Below are positions 54,812 to 63,892 of a DNA stretch of 64,000 nt, piece after piece. Every line of letters starts with the position of its first letter. Within the stretch, counting starts at the first letter, position 1. Below the pieces are notes generated by a model. The model did not search any database. It was not told the DNA's origin and saw only the letters and a program-made list of their open reading frames with translations. Position numbers and translations under genes: made by a program. The DNA is from a virus, in IMG/VR virus record IMGVR_UViG_3300026552_000002, positions 1 to 64,000 of that record. One strand, written 5' to 3'.

Positions 54812-57800
54812 TCAACTCGTGTAGCAGTCGGCCCAGTTGCGACCGGAGCCGGAGACGTCGGCGTGCACGGTGATCGGACGGCTGGCGCCGGGTGGGGCCC
54901 ACTGGAAGGTCATGGCCTTGAGCACTTCGGCGGCGACCTCGTCCACGTCGTTCTCGGGGACTTCCAGCACGACCTCGTCGTGGACCTGAATGCGGATCAT
55001 GCGTGCGATGTCGTCGGGCAGCCGCAGTAGGCATTCCATCATCAGATCGCGGGCGGTGCCCTGGCCCATCAGCGCGGGTGCCTGGGTGTGGGCGCGGGCG
55101 GGGTTGCAGCGCATGAGCCGGCCGAAACCGTTGTCGAGCACACCGTGGCTGCGGGCCAGGTCGCGGACGTGCTCGCGCCAGGCGACTAGGCCGGGGAAGC
55201 GTTCGCGCATGGTGTGGTCGAACTCGGCGGCCACGTGCTCGGGTACGCCGGCGTTGCGAGCGAGTCCGTCCAGACCCATGCCGTAGTTCCAGCCGTGTCC
55301 GATGGCTTTGGCGTCCTGCCGGCGGCTGGCATCACCCCAGACCATGCGCGCGACCTCGGTGTGGGAGTCCACGCCGGGTTCGAACAGGCTCAGATAGGCC
55401 GGGTCCTGGCAGTGGGCGGCAACCGCGCGAGCGTCGATCTGGGACAGGTCGGCGGCGAGCAGGAGGTTGCCGTCGTCGGCGCGGAAGACGGCACGCTCGG
55501 CCACGCGACCGCCGCGCTTCCCGAACACGGTCAGTCCGGGCTTGGTCACCGACCACCGGCCGGATGCCTGGTACATGGTGATCTGGGGGTGCACGCGACC
55601 GTCGGCGTGGGTGTGTTCCAGGGCGGTGGCGTACACGGTGCGGGCGCCGGCCATGTCGGCGACCGCGTCGCAGAGCTCGGCCACCTCGCCGCCGTATTTG
55701 CGGGCCAGCTCGCGCATCCCGTCGCCACCGAAGCTGTAGGCGCCCTTGTCGGTGCGGGGCAGGTCGGCGTCGTCCACGCCGAGGTCGGCGAAGGCGGCCA
55801 CGAGTGCAGCTTTGCCTTCCTTGGTGGCGTGGGCGGACTCGACGGGTTTGCCAGCGGCGTTGACCGTGGGCAGGCCGTAGCGCTGGGCGAGCCGGCGGGT
55901 GAGGTCGGCCTTGCGGTTGCGGGTGCGCCAGTAGCGGTCCTGCAGCAGGGGCATGTCCACGGCCAGACCGGCATCGGACATGATCGCGGCGATGGCGGCC
56001 ACACGGTGTTCGCGCCAGACGTAGTCGCGCAGGTGTGGGGCTTGGGCGTCGGCGAGTGCCCGGGTGGCGTCCACGTCGCCGCGCAGGTAGGCGCGGTACC
56101 GGGGGTCGTCGACCGGGATGGCGTCATAGCCGCCGTGGTGTTTGGCGAGTTCGTCGAGTCGGTCCGTCTTGCCGGGTAGTCCGCGGCGCTCGGCGATGGC
56201 GTTCAGGCGGTAGCGCGCGGCGGCGCGGGCCACGGCGTTCGGCCGTTCGTCGACCTCCGGTGGATCGAGTACGGCTTCGGTGACCATGGTGTCCAGAACG
56301 CGCCGACAGCGGGTCAGTTCCAACAGGTCGATCGAGCCGGGTGCGACGGCGTCCAGCACGGGCAGGTCGAAGCTGATCAGGTTGTGTCCAACCAGCAGCT
56401 CGGCGTTGCCGGCGGCGTGGGCCACGGCGGGGATGTCGGTGGTGTCGTAGTACGTGCCGTCCGCGTTGAGACCAGCCAGGCGGACGAACGCCCGGGGGTC
56501 GGTGTCGTAGCGATCCTTCTTGGCATCGCCGGTTTCCAGGTCCAGCACAATCGCTACCGGCGCGCGAGGTGGCGCGGTATCCAGCACGGCACTGTCGACT
56601 TCCAGCGCCTGGGCCTTGATCATTTCTCGTCGGGGAGCATCCGGCTCTGATGACTCTGTGTGACCATTGGAGTTGATCAGTTGTTGATCATGGGTTCCAG
56701 AGGTTCCAAAGTTCGCCGTTCCCCATAGGGAAAAGCCCTGTTGATCTCGTGATGCAAAATCTGTGGGGAACGACAACTTTGGAACCTCTGGAACTTCGCA
56801 GGTCAACAGATCAACTTTAGTTCTCGCTGAACCGACCATCTCCCGGTTATCCACAACCTGTGGATAACTCCCCTCGTCATGATCATCTCGGAAGCGCAGC
56901 CCCATCCAGGCCCAATAAGCGGATGGAATGTCACTCGTGGTGACTGCTCCCGGCCGAGCGGGACGCTGCGACAACCCCTCCTGTCGCTTGATCTTGCGGC
57001 GTTTGACTCCGCGTCCGGTGATCTCCGAGTGGCCCTCCAGTCGACTGGTCAGCAACTGCTTGGACCAGGGCCGGTGTCCCTGTCCGGTGAGGTACTCGTT
57101 GATGTCGTCGAGCAGCTCGGACGACATGACGTGCCGGTTCGCGTCGAAGATCATCCGCTCGTCGAGCCAACCCCAGATCAGGTCCGCACCGGCCCGCCAC
57201 TCCCGGGTGTCGGCCAGCACACGCTCGGGATGGGTGGGCATGACCTTGCCGGCCGCGTACCACTTCCGGGCACCGTCGACCAACCACGCCAACACGGCTT
57301 CGTGCTGGCCGGTCTCGCCAAGCCGGATGCGCTCCCGCAGGCCCGGATCGCCACGGCGGTCGTGCTCGCGCACCAGCTCGGCCTCCCGCCCGCGGAACCG
57401 ATAGGGAAACCGCAGCGCGGCCAGTCGGCGCCAGGTGCCGTGGTCGACCTCCTGGACCACGGGCAGGTAGTTCGTCGACAAGAACAGCGAGTGCGTCGCG
57501 GCGAAGGTGATCGGATCGCGGCGCATCCGCCGGGCGGTGATGGTGGGCGTGCCGATCAGGGCCTTGAGCTTGACCACCTCCAGCCGCCGCGCCTCCGGAG
57601 TTTCCTCCAGCAGCGCCAGCCGCGCCCCGTGGAAATCCATCAACTCGGTAGGTACCGAGTCCGACGACGCCAGCAGCGCGCGGTGCGAGACATCCAGGAA
57701 GAACCCGCCCAGTGCGCCCCGCAGACCCGTCATGACCGTAGTTTTGCCGTTCTCACCCCCGCCGACCTGGACCAACAACGTGTCGTCCGGGGTCATGTGG

Positions 57801-59242
57801 CCGGTGGCGGCCTGTCCCATCCGCACCTGGTACCACTCGTGGACGTCGTCGGGCACCGCGGCCAGCGCCGCGTCCCAGTCCGCGTGGGCGGCACCGGGGA
57901 CGTAGTCGCATCCGGCGATCTTGGTCATCAACAACTCGGGGTCGTGCGGCGACAGTTCGCCGGTGCGCAGGTCGACCACGCCGTTTCTGACATTGAGCAG
58001 GTCCGGGTGGGCATCGAAGTCCTCGGCCCGTGCACGGACCCCGTCCATGCCCTGGCACAGCTCGATGAGGTTGCCGAGCTTGGTTTTGTTGCCCAGGGCG
58101 CTGACCTTCTTGACCAGGTCCGCGTCCCCGCCGGCGGCGACAACGCTGCCGTGCAGCCAGATCACGTACTGGCGGACGTCGTCCACGACCACCGAACGGT
58201 CCACGGTCTTCCAGCGCGCCCCGTCCCAGGCCATCCATCCCAGTCCCGACGACCAGCGAAACCGCCCGGCCAGACGCTGCACATGGATACGCTCGACGAA
58301 CCAGCCCTCCAGCAGACCGAGGCTGTTCAGCGCCGGCGGACGCTCAGCCACGGAGTCGGTGGCCTCTTCCATCCGCGTGACCGCACCGTCGGCATAGCGC
58401 TCCCACACCGAGTTGATCGCCGCCAGGTACTCCTCCCGGCTGAAGGCGTGCCCGGCCTGGTCCTGGTCGATCACGGGCCACACGACCGCGTCCATGTAGG
58501 CAATCGCGTCGTCCAGGCGCCAGCCACCCCGGCCCCGCAACGCGGCGGCCAGTTTCATCACGCCGTCGTTACGCCCGCCGGCCAAGGTCGCGGCGACATC
58601 CGCCCACGGGCCGGTACGCATGAACTCCTCAATGGAGGCCACGGCCTCGCCCCGTGCCTCGCCGCCGGGCACCACACCCTCGCCGCGGGCCGCACGCACC
58701 AACGCCGCCAGCCCCGCGCCGGAGTCGTCCGTGGGCCCCTCGCGACGGAGCCGGTCGACATCCGGCACCTTGCCCCACACATACCGGCGTGGATGACCGT
58801 CCACCTTGGACATTCGCACCGTCGGCGGGAGGAACGCGAAGCCCCGGCCTTTGCCGTCCGCGTCCCCGCTCTTGACGTCAATCCCCGCCTTCACGTTGTT
58901 CTTCGACCTCACCCCGATCGAGGCGATGAAGGAGTGCACCCCGCCCGAGGGGGTGGCCGCCGCCGCATACGACCGGGGCAGTTCACAGTCCAACTGCGAC
59001 AGATCGCCGCCGTTGCGCGGGTCGATGTCGATCAGATCGAGTCCGTGCCCCATCACCGCGCACAGCGCCATGCCCGGCTGCCAGGCATCGACGACGGAGG
59101 GGTCAGCCGTCGTCTCCTGCCAGTGGTGCGGCAGGGCGAACCCGGTCTGGGCGGTCTCGTCCGGCGCCGCCAGAAACAGCGGAACGCCGGCACGGGCCAG
59201 CTCGCGGGCCACGTCCAGAGCATCAGTCACGGCATCGGTCAC
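54812..59242 (-). CDS. Primase-helicase-exonuclease-DNA polymerase fusion (replisome in one chain)
   Basis: 1476 residues from GTG 59242 (GAGAGGG upstream), overlapping the RuvC-like stop. In order: AEP primase-polymerase domain (about 1-200, with LIDIDPRNGGD near 70); D5-type SF3 helicase (about 340-720, Walker A GGGENGKTT near 494, LALLEETPEARR near 540); a low-complexity linker (about 790-870); DnaQ-like 3'-5' exonuclease (VLDLETGD near 899, VGHNLISFDLP); and family A polymerase with motif A ADLSQIDARA, motif B RQDAKAIGHGWNYGMG and motif C IQVHDEVVLEV (about 1267, 1313 and 1421). Related phages usually split these functions. No stop or frameshift interrupts the frame. An internal ATG at about residue 868 could give the polymerase alone. 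Confidence 0.9.
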   Translation of the reverse strand: MTDAVTDALDVARELARAGVPLFLAAPDETAQTGFALPHHWQETTADPSVVDAWQPGMALCAVMGHGLDLIDIDPRNGGDLSQLDCELPRSYAAAATPSGGVHSFIASIGVRSKNNVKAGIDVKSGDADGKGRGFAFLPPTVRMSKVDGHPRRYVWGKVPDVDRLRREGPTDDSGAGLAALVRAARGEGVVPGGEARGEAVASIEEFMRTGPWADVAATLAGGRNDGVMKLAAALRGRGGWRLDDAIAYMDAVVWPVIDQDQAGHAFSREEYLAAINSVWERYADGAVTRMEEATDSVAERPPALNSLGLLEGWFVERIHVQRLAGRFRWSSGLGWMAWDGARWKTVDRSVVVDDVRQYVIWLHGSVVAAGGDADLVKKVSALGNKTKLGNLIELCQGMDGVRARAEDFDAHPDLLNVRNGVVDLRTGELSPHDPELLMTKIAGCDYVPGAAHADWDAALAAVPDDVHEWYQVRMGQAATGHMTPDDTLLVQVGGGENGKTTVMTGLRGALGGFFLDVSHRALLASSDSVPTELMDFHGARLALLEETPEARRLEVVKLKALIGTPTITARRMRRDPITFAATHSLFLSTNYLPVVQEVDHGTWRRLAALRFPYRFRGREAELVREHDRRGDPGLRERIRLGETGQHEAVLAWLVDGARKWYAAGKVMPTHPERVLADTREWRAGADLIWGWLDERMIFDANRHVMSSELLDDINEYLTGQGHRPWSKQLLTSRLEGHSEITGRGVKRRKIKRQEGLSQRPARPGAVTTSDIPSAYWAWMGLRFRDDHDEGSYPQVVDNREMVGSARTKVDLLTCEVPEVPKLSFPTDFASRDQQGFSLWGTANFGTSGTHDQQLINSNGHTESSEPDAPRREMIKAQALEVDSAVLDTAPPRAPVAIVLDLETGDAKKDRYDTDPRAFVRLAGLNADGTYYDTTDIPAVAHAAGNAELLVGHNLISFDLPVLDAVAPGSIDLLELTRCRRVLDTMVTEAVLDPPEVDERPNAVARAAARYRLNAIAERRGLPGKTDRLDELAKHHGGYDAIPVDDPRYRAYLRGDVDATRALADAQAPHLRDYVWREHRVAAIAAIMSDAGLAVDMPLLQDRYWRTRNRKADLTRRLAQRYGLPTVNAAGKPVESAHATKEGKAALVAAFADLGVDDADLPRTDKGAYSFGGDGMRELARKYGGEVAELCDAVADMAGARTVYATALEHTHADGRVHPQITMYQASGRWSVTKPGLTVFGKRGGRVAERAVFRADDGNLLLAADLSQIDARAVAAHCQDPAYLSLFEPGVDSHTEVARMVWGDASRRQDAKAIGHGWNYGMGLDGLARNAGVPEHVAAEFDHTMRERFPGLVAWREHVRDLARSHGVLDNGFGRLMRCNPARAHTQAPALMGQGTARDLMMECLLRLPDDIARMIRIQVHDEVVLEVPENDVDEVAAEVLKAMTFQWAPPGASRPITVHADVSGSGRNWADCYTS
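56671..56816. repeat. Large inverted repeat inside the polymerase fusion linker
   Basis: Perfect 20-bp arms 56694-56713 and 56775-56794, continued inward by CGTTCCCCA/TGGGGAACG (56717-56725 and 56764-56772) and outward by AGTTGATC/GATCAACT. The loop is about 38 nt. The region is lower in GC than its flanks. In the protein the arms read EVPEVPKL and NFGTSGT. Confidence 0.8.
56846..56868. promoter_or_regulatory. Two inverted consensus DnaA boxes within the fusion gene
   Basis: TTATCCACA (56847-56855) and TGTGGATAA (56859-56867) match the DnaA box exactly and face each other around ACC, 50 bp from the large inverted repeat. They may be a second origin-related or regulatory site. Confidence 0.5.
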
Positions 59243-59760
59243 AAAGCCCTCTCCCTCTGCCCACGGGCGTGTTTGCTCAACGGGTCCGGCAGGCCGGCGT
59301 CGTGCACCGCGGTGTAAAGCGCGTGGCGGGTGGCGTCCCCGGCGTGCCGGCCGACCTTCAGCGCGTGGTCCAGCAGCCCGGCGGCCTTCAGGCGCTCGTT
59401 GTTCGCCCAGCGCTTGACCGTGGACGCCGACCGGCAGGCCCAGCCCACGCGCTCGTCGTTCTCCGGGCTGCGCTGGACGTAGAACAGCTCGGCGATGAGC
59501 GCGCGGGTGACCCGACCTGCTGCGGGCGTGCGCGAGCGCGCGGCGCGGGGCCCGTTCACCCACCGCTCGACCGCCAGGATCGCCGGCAGCGGCGCCCACG
59601 CATCAAGCCACATGCCCACCACTTCCCGCGCCGTCTCGGGTCCACACTGGACGGGCCGCATGTGTATCTCGCCGAGCGGCGTCGTGCCGAGGTGCGAAAG
59701 GGCGCACAGGCCGACGGTCTCGCCGGGGTCGACGCCGATGACCAGAAGCGGTTGGCTCAT
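59239..59760 (-). CDS. RuvC-like Holliday junction resolvase
   Basis: 173 residues from ATG 59760 after GGAGG. It has the RuvC/RNase H-like pattern: VIGVDPGETVGL (first acidic residue in D-P-G), LAVERWVNG (second) and DATRHALYTAVHD (third, near the C-terminus). It would resolve recombination intermediates made in phage replication. It overlaps the fusion gene by 4 nt and the next small gene by 4 nt. Confidence 0.82.
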   Translation of the reverse strand: MSQPLLVIGVDPGETVGLCALSHLGTTPLGEIHMRPVQCGPETAREVVGMWLDAWAPLPAILAVERWVNGPRAARSRTPAAGRVTRALIAELFYVQRSPENDERVGWACRSASTVKRWANNERLKAAGLLDHALKVGRHAGDATRHALYTAVHDAGLPDPLSKHARGQRERAL

Positions 59761-59867
59761 CGCGACGACCTCCGGCGGATGTAGAAGCGATCCAGCGCCC
59801 AACCGATGGCCATGCCGAGTCCGGTCGTGCCCAGCATGGTCACCAGCAGCACGACGAGTTCAGTCAT
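59757..59867 (-). CDS. Tiny membrane protein, 36 aa
   Basis: ATG 59867 after GGAGG, overlapping both neighbours by 4 nt. One membrane helix (about 4-24, LVVLLVTMLGTTGLGMAIGWAL) and a basic tail RFYIRRRSSR. It could tether replication proteins to the membrane, or be a small regulatory peptide. Confidence 0.5.
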   Translation of the reverse strand: MTELVVLLVTMLGTTGLGMAIGWALDRFYIRRRSSR

Positions 59868-61645
59868 GCGACTTTCCTCCTGTCCACATCGGACCCGCCG
59901 AGCAGCTCGGCGACCACCCGCGGGTCCTGCACGAAATCTGAGAGCTGACCCGCCTTGGACCGCAGGGCGGCCCGCACACGGGTGTCGATCGTGTTGGCCG
60001 CGACGATGTCGATCACCTCGATCGACTCGTGGATTTCCGAGCCGATGCGATGCGCCCGGTCCTCGGCCTGCACCGACTCCTTCAGCGACCACGGCCTCTG
60101 CAGGAACACCACCGTCCCGGCCGCGGTCAGGGTGATGCCCTCCCCGCCGGCGCCGGTGGTCGCGCACATCAGGTCCAACGCACCGGCCTGGAACGCCTCG
60201 ATCGACGCGGTCCGCTCGGCCGCGGTCTGCCCGCCGACCACCAGCCCCACGCGGTAGCCGGCCTGTCGCGCGGCGTCGGCCGCGAGCGTCATCAACTGCC
60301 GCGACGGCGCGAACGCCAGCACCGGAGTTCCGCCTCGCTCGGCCAGCACCTCCAACAGCGCGTCGACCTTCCAACTCGGCGCCTTCAGCGTCACCGAGTA
60401 GTGCGCCTTGTCGGCACCGGTGAGCTCGTCCGGCTCGTAGCTGACCTCGACGTCGCAGGCGGCGCTGGCAAGCTGCTGCAGCCGGGTGAGTTGCGCGATG
60501 GCGTCCATAACCGGCAGCTCGCCGCCGTCGGGCAGCTCGGCGAGCATCTGGCGTTCCATCGAGTCGTACGCCCGGCGCCACTTGCCCGGCAGCTCGACCT
60601 GCCGCACCGAGTACACCTTCGGCGGCAGCGACGACAGCACGTCCACCTTGGCCACCCGGCGAAACTGCCCGAGCAGGCACGTGCGGAACTCCGCCTCGGT
60701 GGCCGGATCCAGCCCGAGCACCTCGGCGCCGTAGTCGCCGGGCACGGTCAGGCAGTAGCGCGACATCCACCGCTCGCGCGAGGGCCACGCCGCCGGCTCG
60801 ATTACCGTCAGCGTCGGCCACAGATCCGCGGTGTTGCGGGTGATGGGAGTGCCTGACAGGGCGATGACGTACGGCGCGGGGGTAGCCAGCCGGCGCACGG
60901 CCTTGGTGCGCTCGGCGTGGCTGTTCTTGATGGCATGGCACTCATCGATGACCACCGCCCCGGGCCGCAACCCCACCAGGCGGTTGTGTCGTGCGCCGGC
61001 GTGGCTGCCCTGCGCGTCCATGCGGGCGATGTCGTAGGAGGTCACGTACACGTCGGCGGTGCCGGACAAGGCGTGGCGCTTGGTCGGTGTGCCGCGCCAG
61101 GCGACGGTGCTCCAGTCCGGGGCCCAACGCTGGAACTCGGCGACCCAGGAGTCCACTACCGAGGCCGGACACACGACCACGATGGGGGCGATGTCGAGGT
61201 TGTCCCGCAACGCGGATGTCTCTCGCAACCCGAGGATTGCGGTGATGGTTTTGCCGGTCCCCGGTTCGTCGCAGATCAGCGCCTTGCCGGTCGCCGCGAC
61301 CAGATGCGCGCCCTGAACCTGGTAGTCCCGGGGGGTGAGACCCTCGGGCACCCGGGCGGACAGCGAGCTGGTGGTCTCCGCGGTGCGTCGCGCGGCCTCG
61401 GCAGAAAGCCACTCACCCAGCCGCGGGCCCGGCCGCCAGGCGTCGCCGAAGCTTGCGGCGAGCTGCACGGCGGTGGGCCAGGTCGCCTCGGTCACCAGCG
61501 CGCCGGGCGGTTCGGAGGTGCGGATCAACGGGGTGAGCAGTTGCAGACGCTTCGCGGCGTAGGCGACGTCCTCGATCGCGCCGGCGCCGACCAGGACGAT
61601 CTCGCTGCGGTCCGCGGTGAGTTCCGCGTGTACGGCGTAAGTCAT
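59864..61645 (-). CDS. SNF2/SWI2-family DNA helicase
   Basis: 593 residues, ATG 61645 after GGGAGGG. Motif I DEPGTGKT (126-133), motif II VIDECHAIKN (about 233-242), motif III ALSGTPITRN, motif V/VI ATTGAGGEGITLTAA and QAEDRAHRIGS. A phage-encoded SNF2-type ATPase moves along double-stranded DNA and often aids replication or recombination. It is coupled by 4-nt overlap to the small membrane protein. Confidence 0.9.
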   Translation of the reverse strand: MTYAVHAELTADRSEIVLVGAGAIEDVAYAAKRLQLLTPLIRTSEPPGALVTEATWPTAVQLAASFGDAWRPGPRLGEWLSAEAARRTAETTSSLSARVPEGLTPRDYQVQGAHLVAATGKALICDEPGTGKTITAILGLRETSALRDNLDIAPIVVVCPASVVDSWVAEFQRWAPDWSTVAWRGTPTKRHALSGTADVYVTSYDIARMDAQGSHAGARHNRLVGLRPGAVVIDECHAIKNSHAERTKAVRRLATPAPYVIALSGTPITRNTADLWPTLTVIEPAAWPSRERWMSRYCLTVPGDYGAEVLGLDPATEAEFRTCLLGQFRRVAKVDVLSSLPPKVYSVRQVELPGKWRRAYDSMERQMLAELPDGGELPVMDAIAQLTRLQQLASAACDVEVSYEPDELTGADKAHYSVTLKAPSWKVDALLEVLAERGGTPVLAFAPSRQLMTLAADAARQAGYRVGLVVGGQTAAERTASIEAFQAGALDLMCATTGAGGEGITLTAAGTVVFLQRPWSLKESVQAEDRAHRIGSEIHESIEVIDIVAANTIDTRVRAALRSKAGQLSDFVQDPRVVAELLGGSDVDRRKVA

Positions 61646-61665
61646 CGCCCTCCCCGCAAGAACCG

Positions 61666-61707
61666 ACGGCGCCGGCCACCCGTTCGGGGTCGGGTGACCG
61701 GCGCCGT
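61666..61707 (-). terminator. 17-bp hairpin between the Pro/Gln-rich gene and the SNF2 gene
   Basis: 61666-61682 pairs with 61691-61707 with one G-U pair. It lies 7 nt past the stop of the upstream gene and about 20 nt before the helicase start. It may be an attenuator that lowers downstream expression, because there is no T-run. Confidence 0.6.
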
Positions 61708-61713
61708 GGGGTG

Positions 61714-62556
61714 TTACTGCTGTTGTCCGCCGGTCAACCGGGCCAGCAGATCCTGCTGGGCCTGGGAGAGGTCCGGGGGCGCCTGGGGATTGGCCGCCTG
61801 CTGGGGCGGTGGGGACGCCGCCGGAGGGGGAGCCGGCGCGGGCGACGGAGCGGGCGCGGATGCCTGCGGAGGCTGTGTCGGGGCATCCGGACCCTGCTGG
61901 GGCTGGATCGCCTCCGCGGGCTGCTCAGTCGCCTGCCTCGGGGTGGCACCGGCCCCACCCTCCGGCGGCTGGTACTTCACCGTGAACTGGTTGGACGGGT
62001 TGAAACCCGGGGTGCGGCTGGGCTTCTTTCCCGTCAGACTCACCTGGATCACCGCGCCCTGCTGCGGCGGGCCCTCGGTCACACCGGCCTCGGCCATCGC
62101 CCGGACCAGCTCATCGCGGGCCTGCCCCTGGACGAACCACGTGGCGCGGCCCTCGGGAAAGTCCTGGTCCGGCTGCACCACCATCGGCACCCTCATCACG
62201 AACTTGGGCCTGCCGTCCCGGTAGGTTGCCGGCCTGCCGTCGGTGAGGTTGGTTTGCTGCTGGATGTCGCTGTCCTTGACGTCCCGCTCGACCATGCCGA
62301 TGTAGGTCGTGCCGACCGGCTTGTCCTTGAACGACCACGCCGGACCGCCGCTCACGCTGGGCTGGTTGAAGAACTCGCTCAAGCTTCCCTGGGCTGGCGG
62401 CGGCCCCTGCTGCTGCGGCTGCTCGTAGGGCATCTGCGGCGGCGGCTGCGGCGGCGGAGACCCGAACTGCTGCGGCGATCCGTACTGCGGCTGCTGGTAC
62501 TGCTGCGGTGGTGGTCCGTACTGGTGTCCGTGTGTCCAGATAGGCTGTTGACTCAT
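61714..62556 (-). CDS. Pro/Gln-rich protein with a central beta domain, possible ssDNA-binding protein
   Basis: 280 residues, ATG 62556. An N-terminal Gln/Pro-rich tail (about 1-55), a central domain with SFKDKPVGTTYIGMVE, TYRDGRPKFVMRVPMVVQPD and GAVIQVSLTGKKPSRTPGF (about 70-185), and a Pro/Ala/Gln-rich C-terminus ending AQQDLLARLTGGQQQ. The fold of the central part looks OB-like. Phage SSB or a recombination accessory would fit its place next to the Cas4-like nuclease. Confidence 0.6.
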   Translation of the reverse strand: MSQQPIWTHGHQYGPPPQQYQQPQYGSPQQFGSPPPQPPPQMPYEQPQQQGPPPAQGSLSEFFNQPSVSGGPAWSFKDKPVGTTYIGMVERDVKDSDIQQQTNLTDGRPATYRDGRPKFVMRVPMVVQPDQDFPEGRATWFVQGQARDELVRAMAEAGVTEGPPQQGAVIQVSLTGKKPSRTPGFNPSNQFTVKYQPPEGGAGATPRQATEQPAEAIQPQQGPDAPTQPPQASAPAPSPAPAPPPAASPPPQQAANPQAPPDLSQAQQDLLARLTGGQQQ

Positions 62557-62611
62557 TCGGGGTACCTCATGGGTTGTGCGTTTTCCTACTCACCCGGTCG
62601 GGGCCGGGGGT

Positions 62612-63427
62612 CTACTGGGGACGGTTGCCGACCGTCCCGGGACAGCCCGATCCACCGTCATGCGCGCTCTGGGGTCGGTAGAACGGGCAGAAGTAGCACT
62701 CGGAATCACTCGGCGCGCAGGGGATGTCGCGCAGCTCGACGTAGCCGGCACTCAACAGCGCCGCCATCTCCCGACGCAGCGCGGTCTGCTCCAGCACCTG
62801 CTCAATCAACTCATCGTCGGCCGGGGTGTAGGGCCGCTCCCACACGTACAGTCCGTCCAGAGTGGACGACGTCCGCGGGTAGGCCGCGAGCACCACGCGC
62901 TGCACCGGCAGGCCGAGCCGCCGGTACCCGAGGCCGTAGAGCAACAACTGCGTCACGTATCGGCGCGGCGGCCCGTCGGCCGACTGCACCTTGCGCATCG
63001 AGGTCTCGCCCAACACCTTGTGGTCGACGACGGCGGCCTCCACCGCGTCGTAGAGATCCGCGGTGCCGGGATGGGCGTCGGTGGGTGACACCCGCACCTC
63101 GGGCGCCCATCGCAGGAGATTGCGACGCAGGTTGTCGGCCGCGAACGCCTCGGCGAGCCAGACGTGCACCGCCGTGCCCACCACCGAAGGCCACGGGTCG
63201 GCGACGTGGTTGGTGGTCGGCAGCCCGGCGAGCTTGCCGGCCACCTGCCGGTCGCACGGTGTGCCCAACTCGCTCGGGCCGAGGTGGCGCTGCAGGGACC
63301 GCGGCGCGCGGGCGGCGTGCGTGACGACCACGCGACGCAGCTCGTCGGCGTACCGCGACGCCCAGGGCGTGTTGCCGCTTAAGGGCGCCGGGGCCGCCGA
63401 CATGAACTCGGCCGGACTGATCGACAT
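62612..63427 (-). CDS. Cas4/RecB-like PD-(D/E)XK nuclease
   Basis: 271 residues, ATG 63427. It has GTPCDRQVAGKL, a catalytic core GTADLYDAVEAAVVDHKVLGE and PPRRYVTQLLLYGLGYRRLG (Q-x-x-x-Y motif). The cysteines near the N-terminus (about 58) and C-terminus (CAPSDSECYFCPFY, GCPG) fit a four-Cys iron-sulphur cluster as in AddB/Cas4. A 5'-3' exonuclease or end-processing role in phage recombination is likely. Confidence 0.85.
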   Translation of the reverse strand: MSISPAEFMSAAPAPLSGNTPWASRYADELRRVVVTHAARAPRSLQRHLGPSELGTPCDRQVAGKLAGLPTTNHVADPWPSVVGTAVHVWLAEAFAADNLRRNLLRWAPEVRVSPTDAHPGTADLYDAVEAAVVDHKVLGETSMRKVQSADGPPRRYVTQLLLYGLGYRRLGLPVQRVVLAAYPRTSSTLDGLYVWERPYTPADDELIEQVLEQTALRREMAALLSAGYVELRDIPCAPSDSECYFCPFYRPQSAHDGGSGCPGTVGNRPQ

Positions 63428-63430
63428 GGC

Positions 63431-63892
63431 TCACACCGCCGGTTCAGACCAGGGGTCGAGCCGGGACAGGCCGGTGCGGTGGAGCTGGGCTTCCCACTGC
63501 GGGTCGTCATCGACGAACCAGATGGAATCCTCGGCGGTGATGCCCTCGGGTGCGTTGATCGCGCCGTCGGTGTAGACCTCTGCGAGGTACCACAGGTCGG
63601 CGAGGCTGTTGTCTGGGGCAAACAGGTGCGCCGACTGCGCCATGTTCAAGCCCAGCTCTTTCTCCGCGACGGTGTCGATGGCCTCGCCGCTGCGGGTGTA
63701 GTACACCGGCAGGTCCCCGGGCATCCAGGCGATTTCGTGGCCGCTCATCACCGCGGCGTGACCGGCGACGCAGAAGGCCGTGCCGCACGGGGAACTGTCG
63801 GTCTGGATCGCCCAGGATCCCTGGTCCCACTCGTCGGGGTGCGCGGTGATGTGGTCTAGCACCTTGCGCAGCAATGGAATGTTGATGCTCAT
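63431..63892 (-). CDS. Hypothetical protein, 153 aa
   Basis: ATG 63892 shares its A with the previous stop (TGATG). MSINIPLLRKVLDHITAHPDEWDQGSWAI, then CGTAFCVAGHAAVMSG and AIDTVAEKELGLNMAQSAHLF match a family of small actinophage proteins with a CGTxxCxAGxA motif. It lies between the Cas4-like nuclease and the next gene; function unknown. Confidence 0.62.
   Translation of the reverse strand: MSINIPLLRKVLDHITAHPDEWDQGSWAIQTDSSPCGTAFCVAGHAAVMSGHEIAWMPGDLPVYYTRSGEAIDTVAEKELGLNMAQSAHLFAPDNSLADLWYLAEVYTDGAINAPEGITAEDSIWFVDDDPQWEAQLHRTGLSRLDPWSEPAV

Noticed and set aside
56671-56868. Intein or intron at the fusion junction
   Set aside because: No intein splice-site residues or homing-endonuclease motif are seen and the frame stays open through a short linker only.
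59600-60941. Minus-strand ORF of 394 codons overlapping the SNF2 gene
   Set aside because: It is the Ala/Arg/Gly-rich shadow of the helicase. Only its last 36 codons, from ATG 59867, have a site and a membrane segment.
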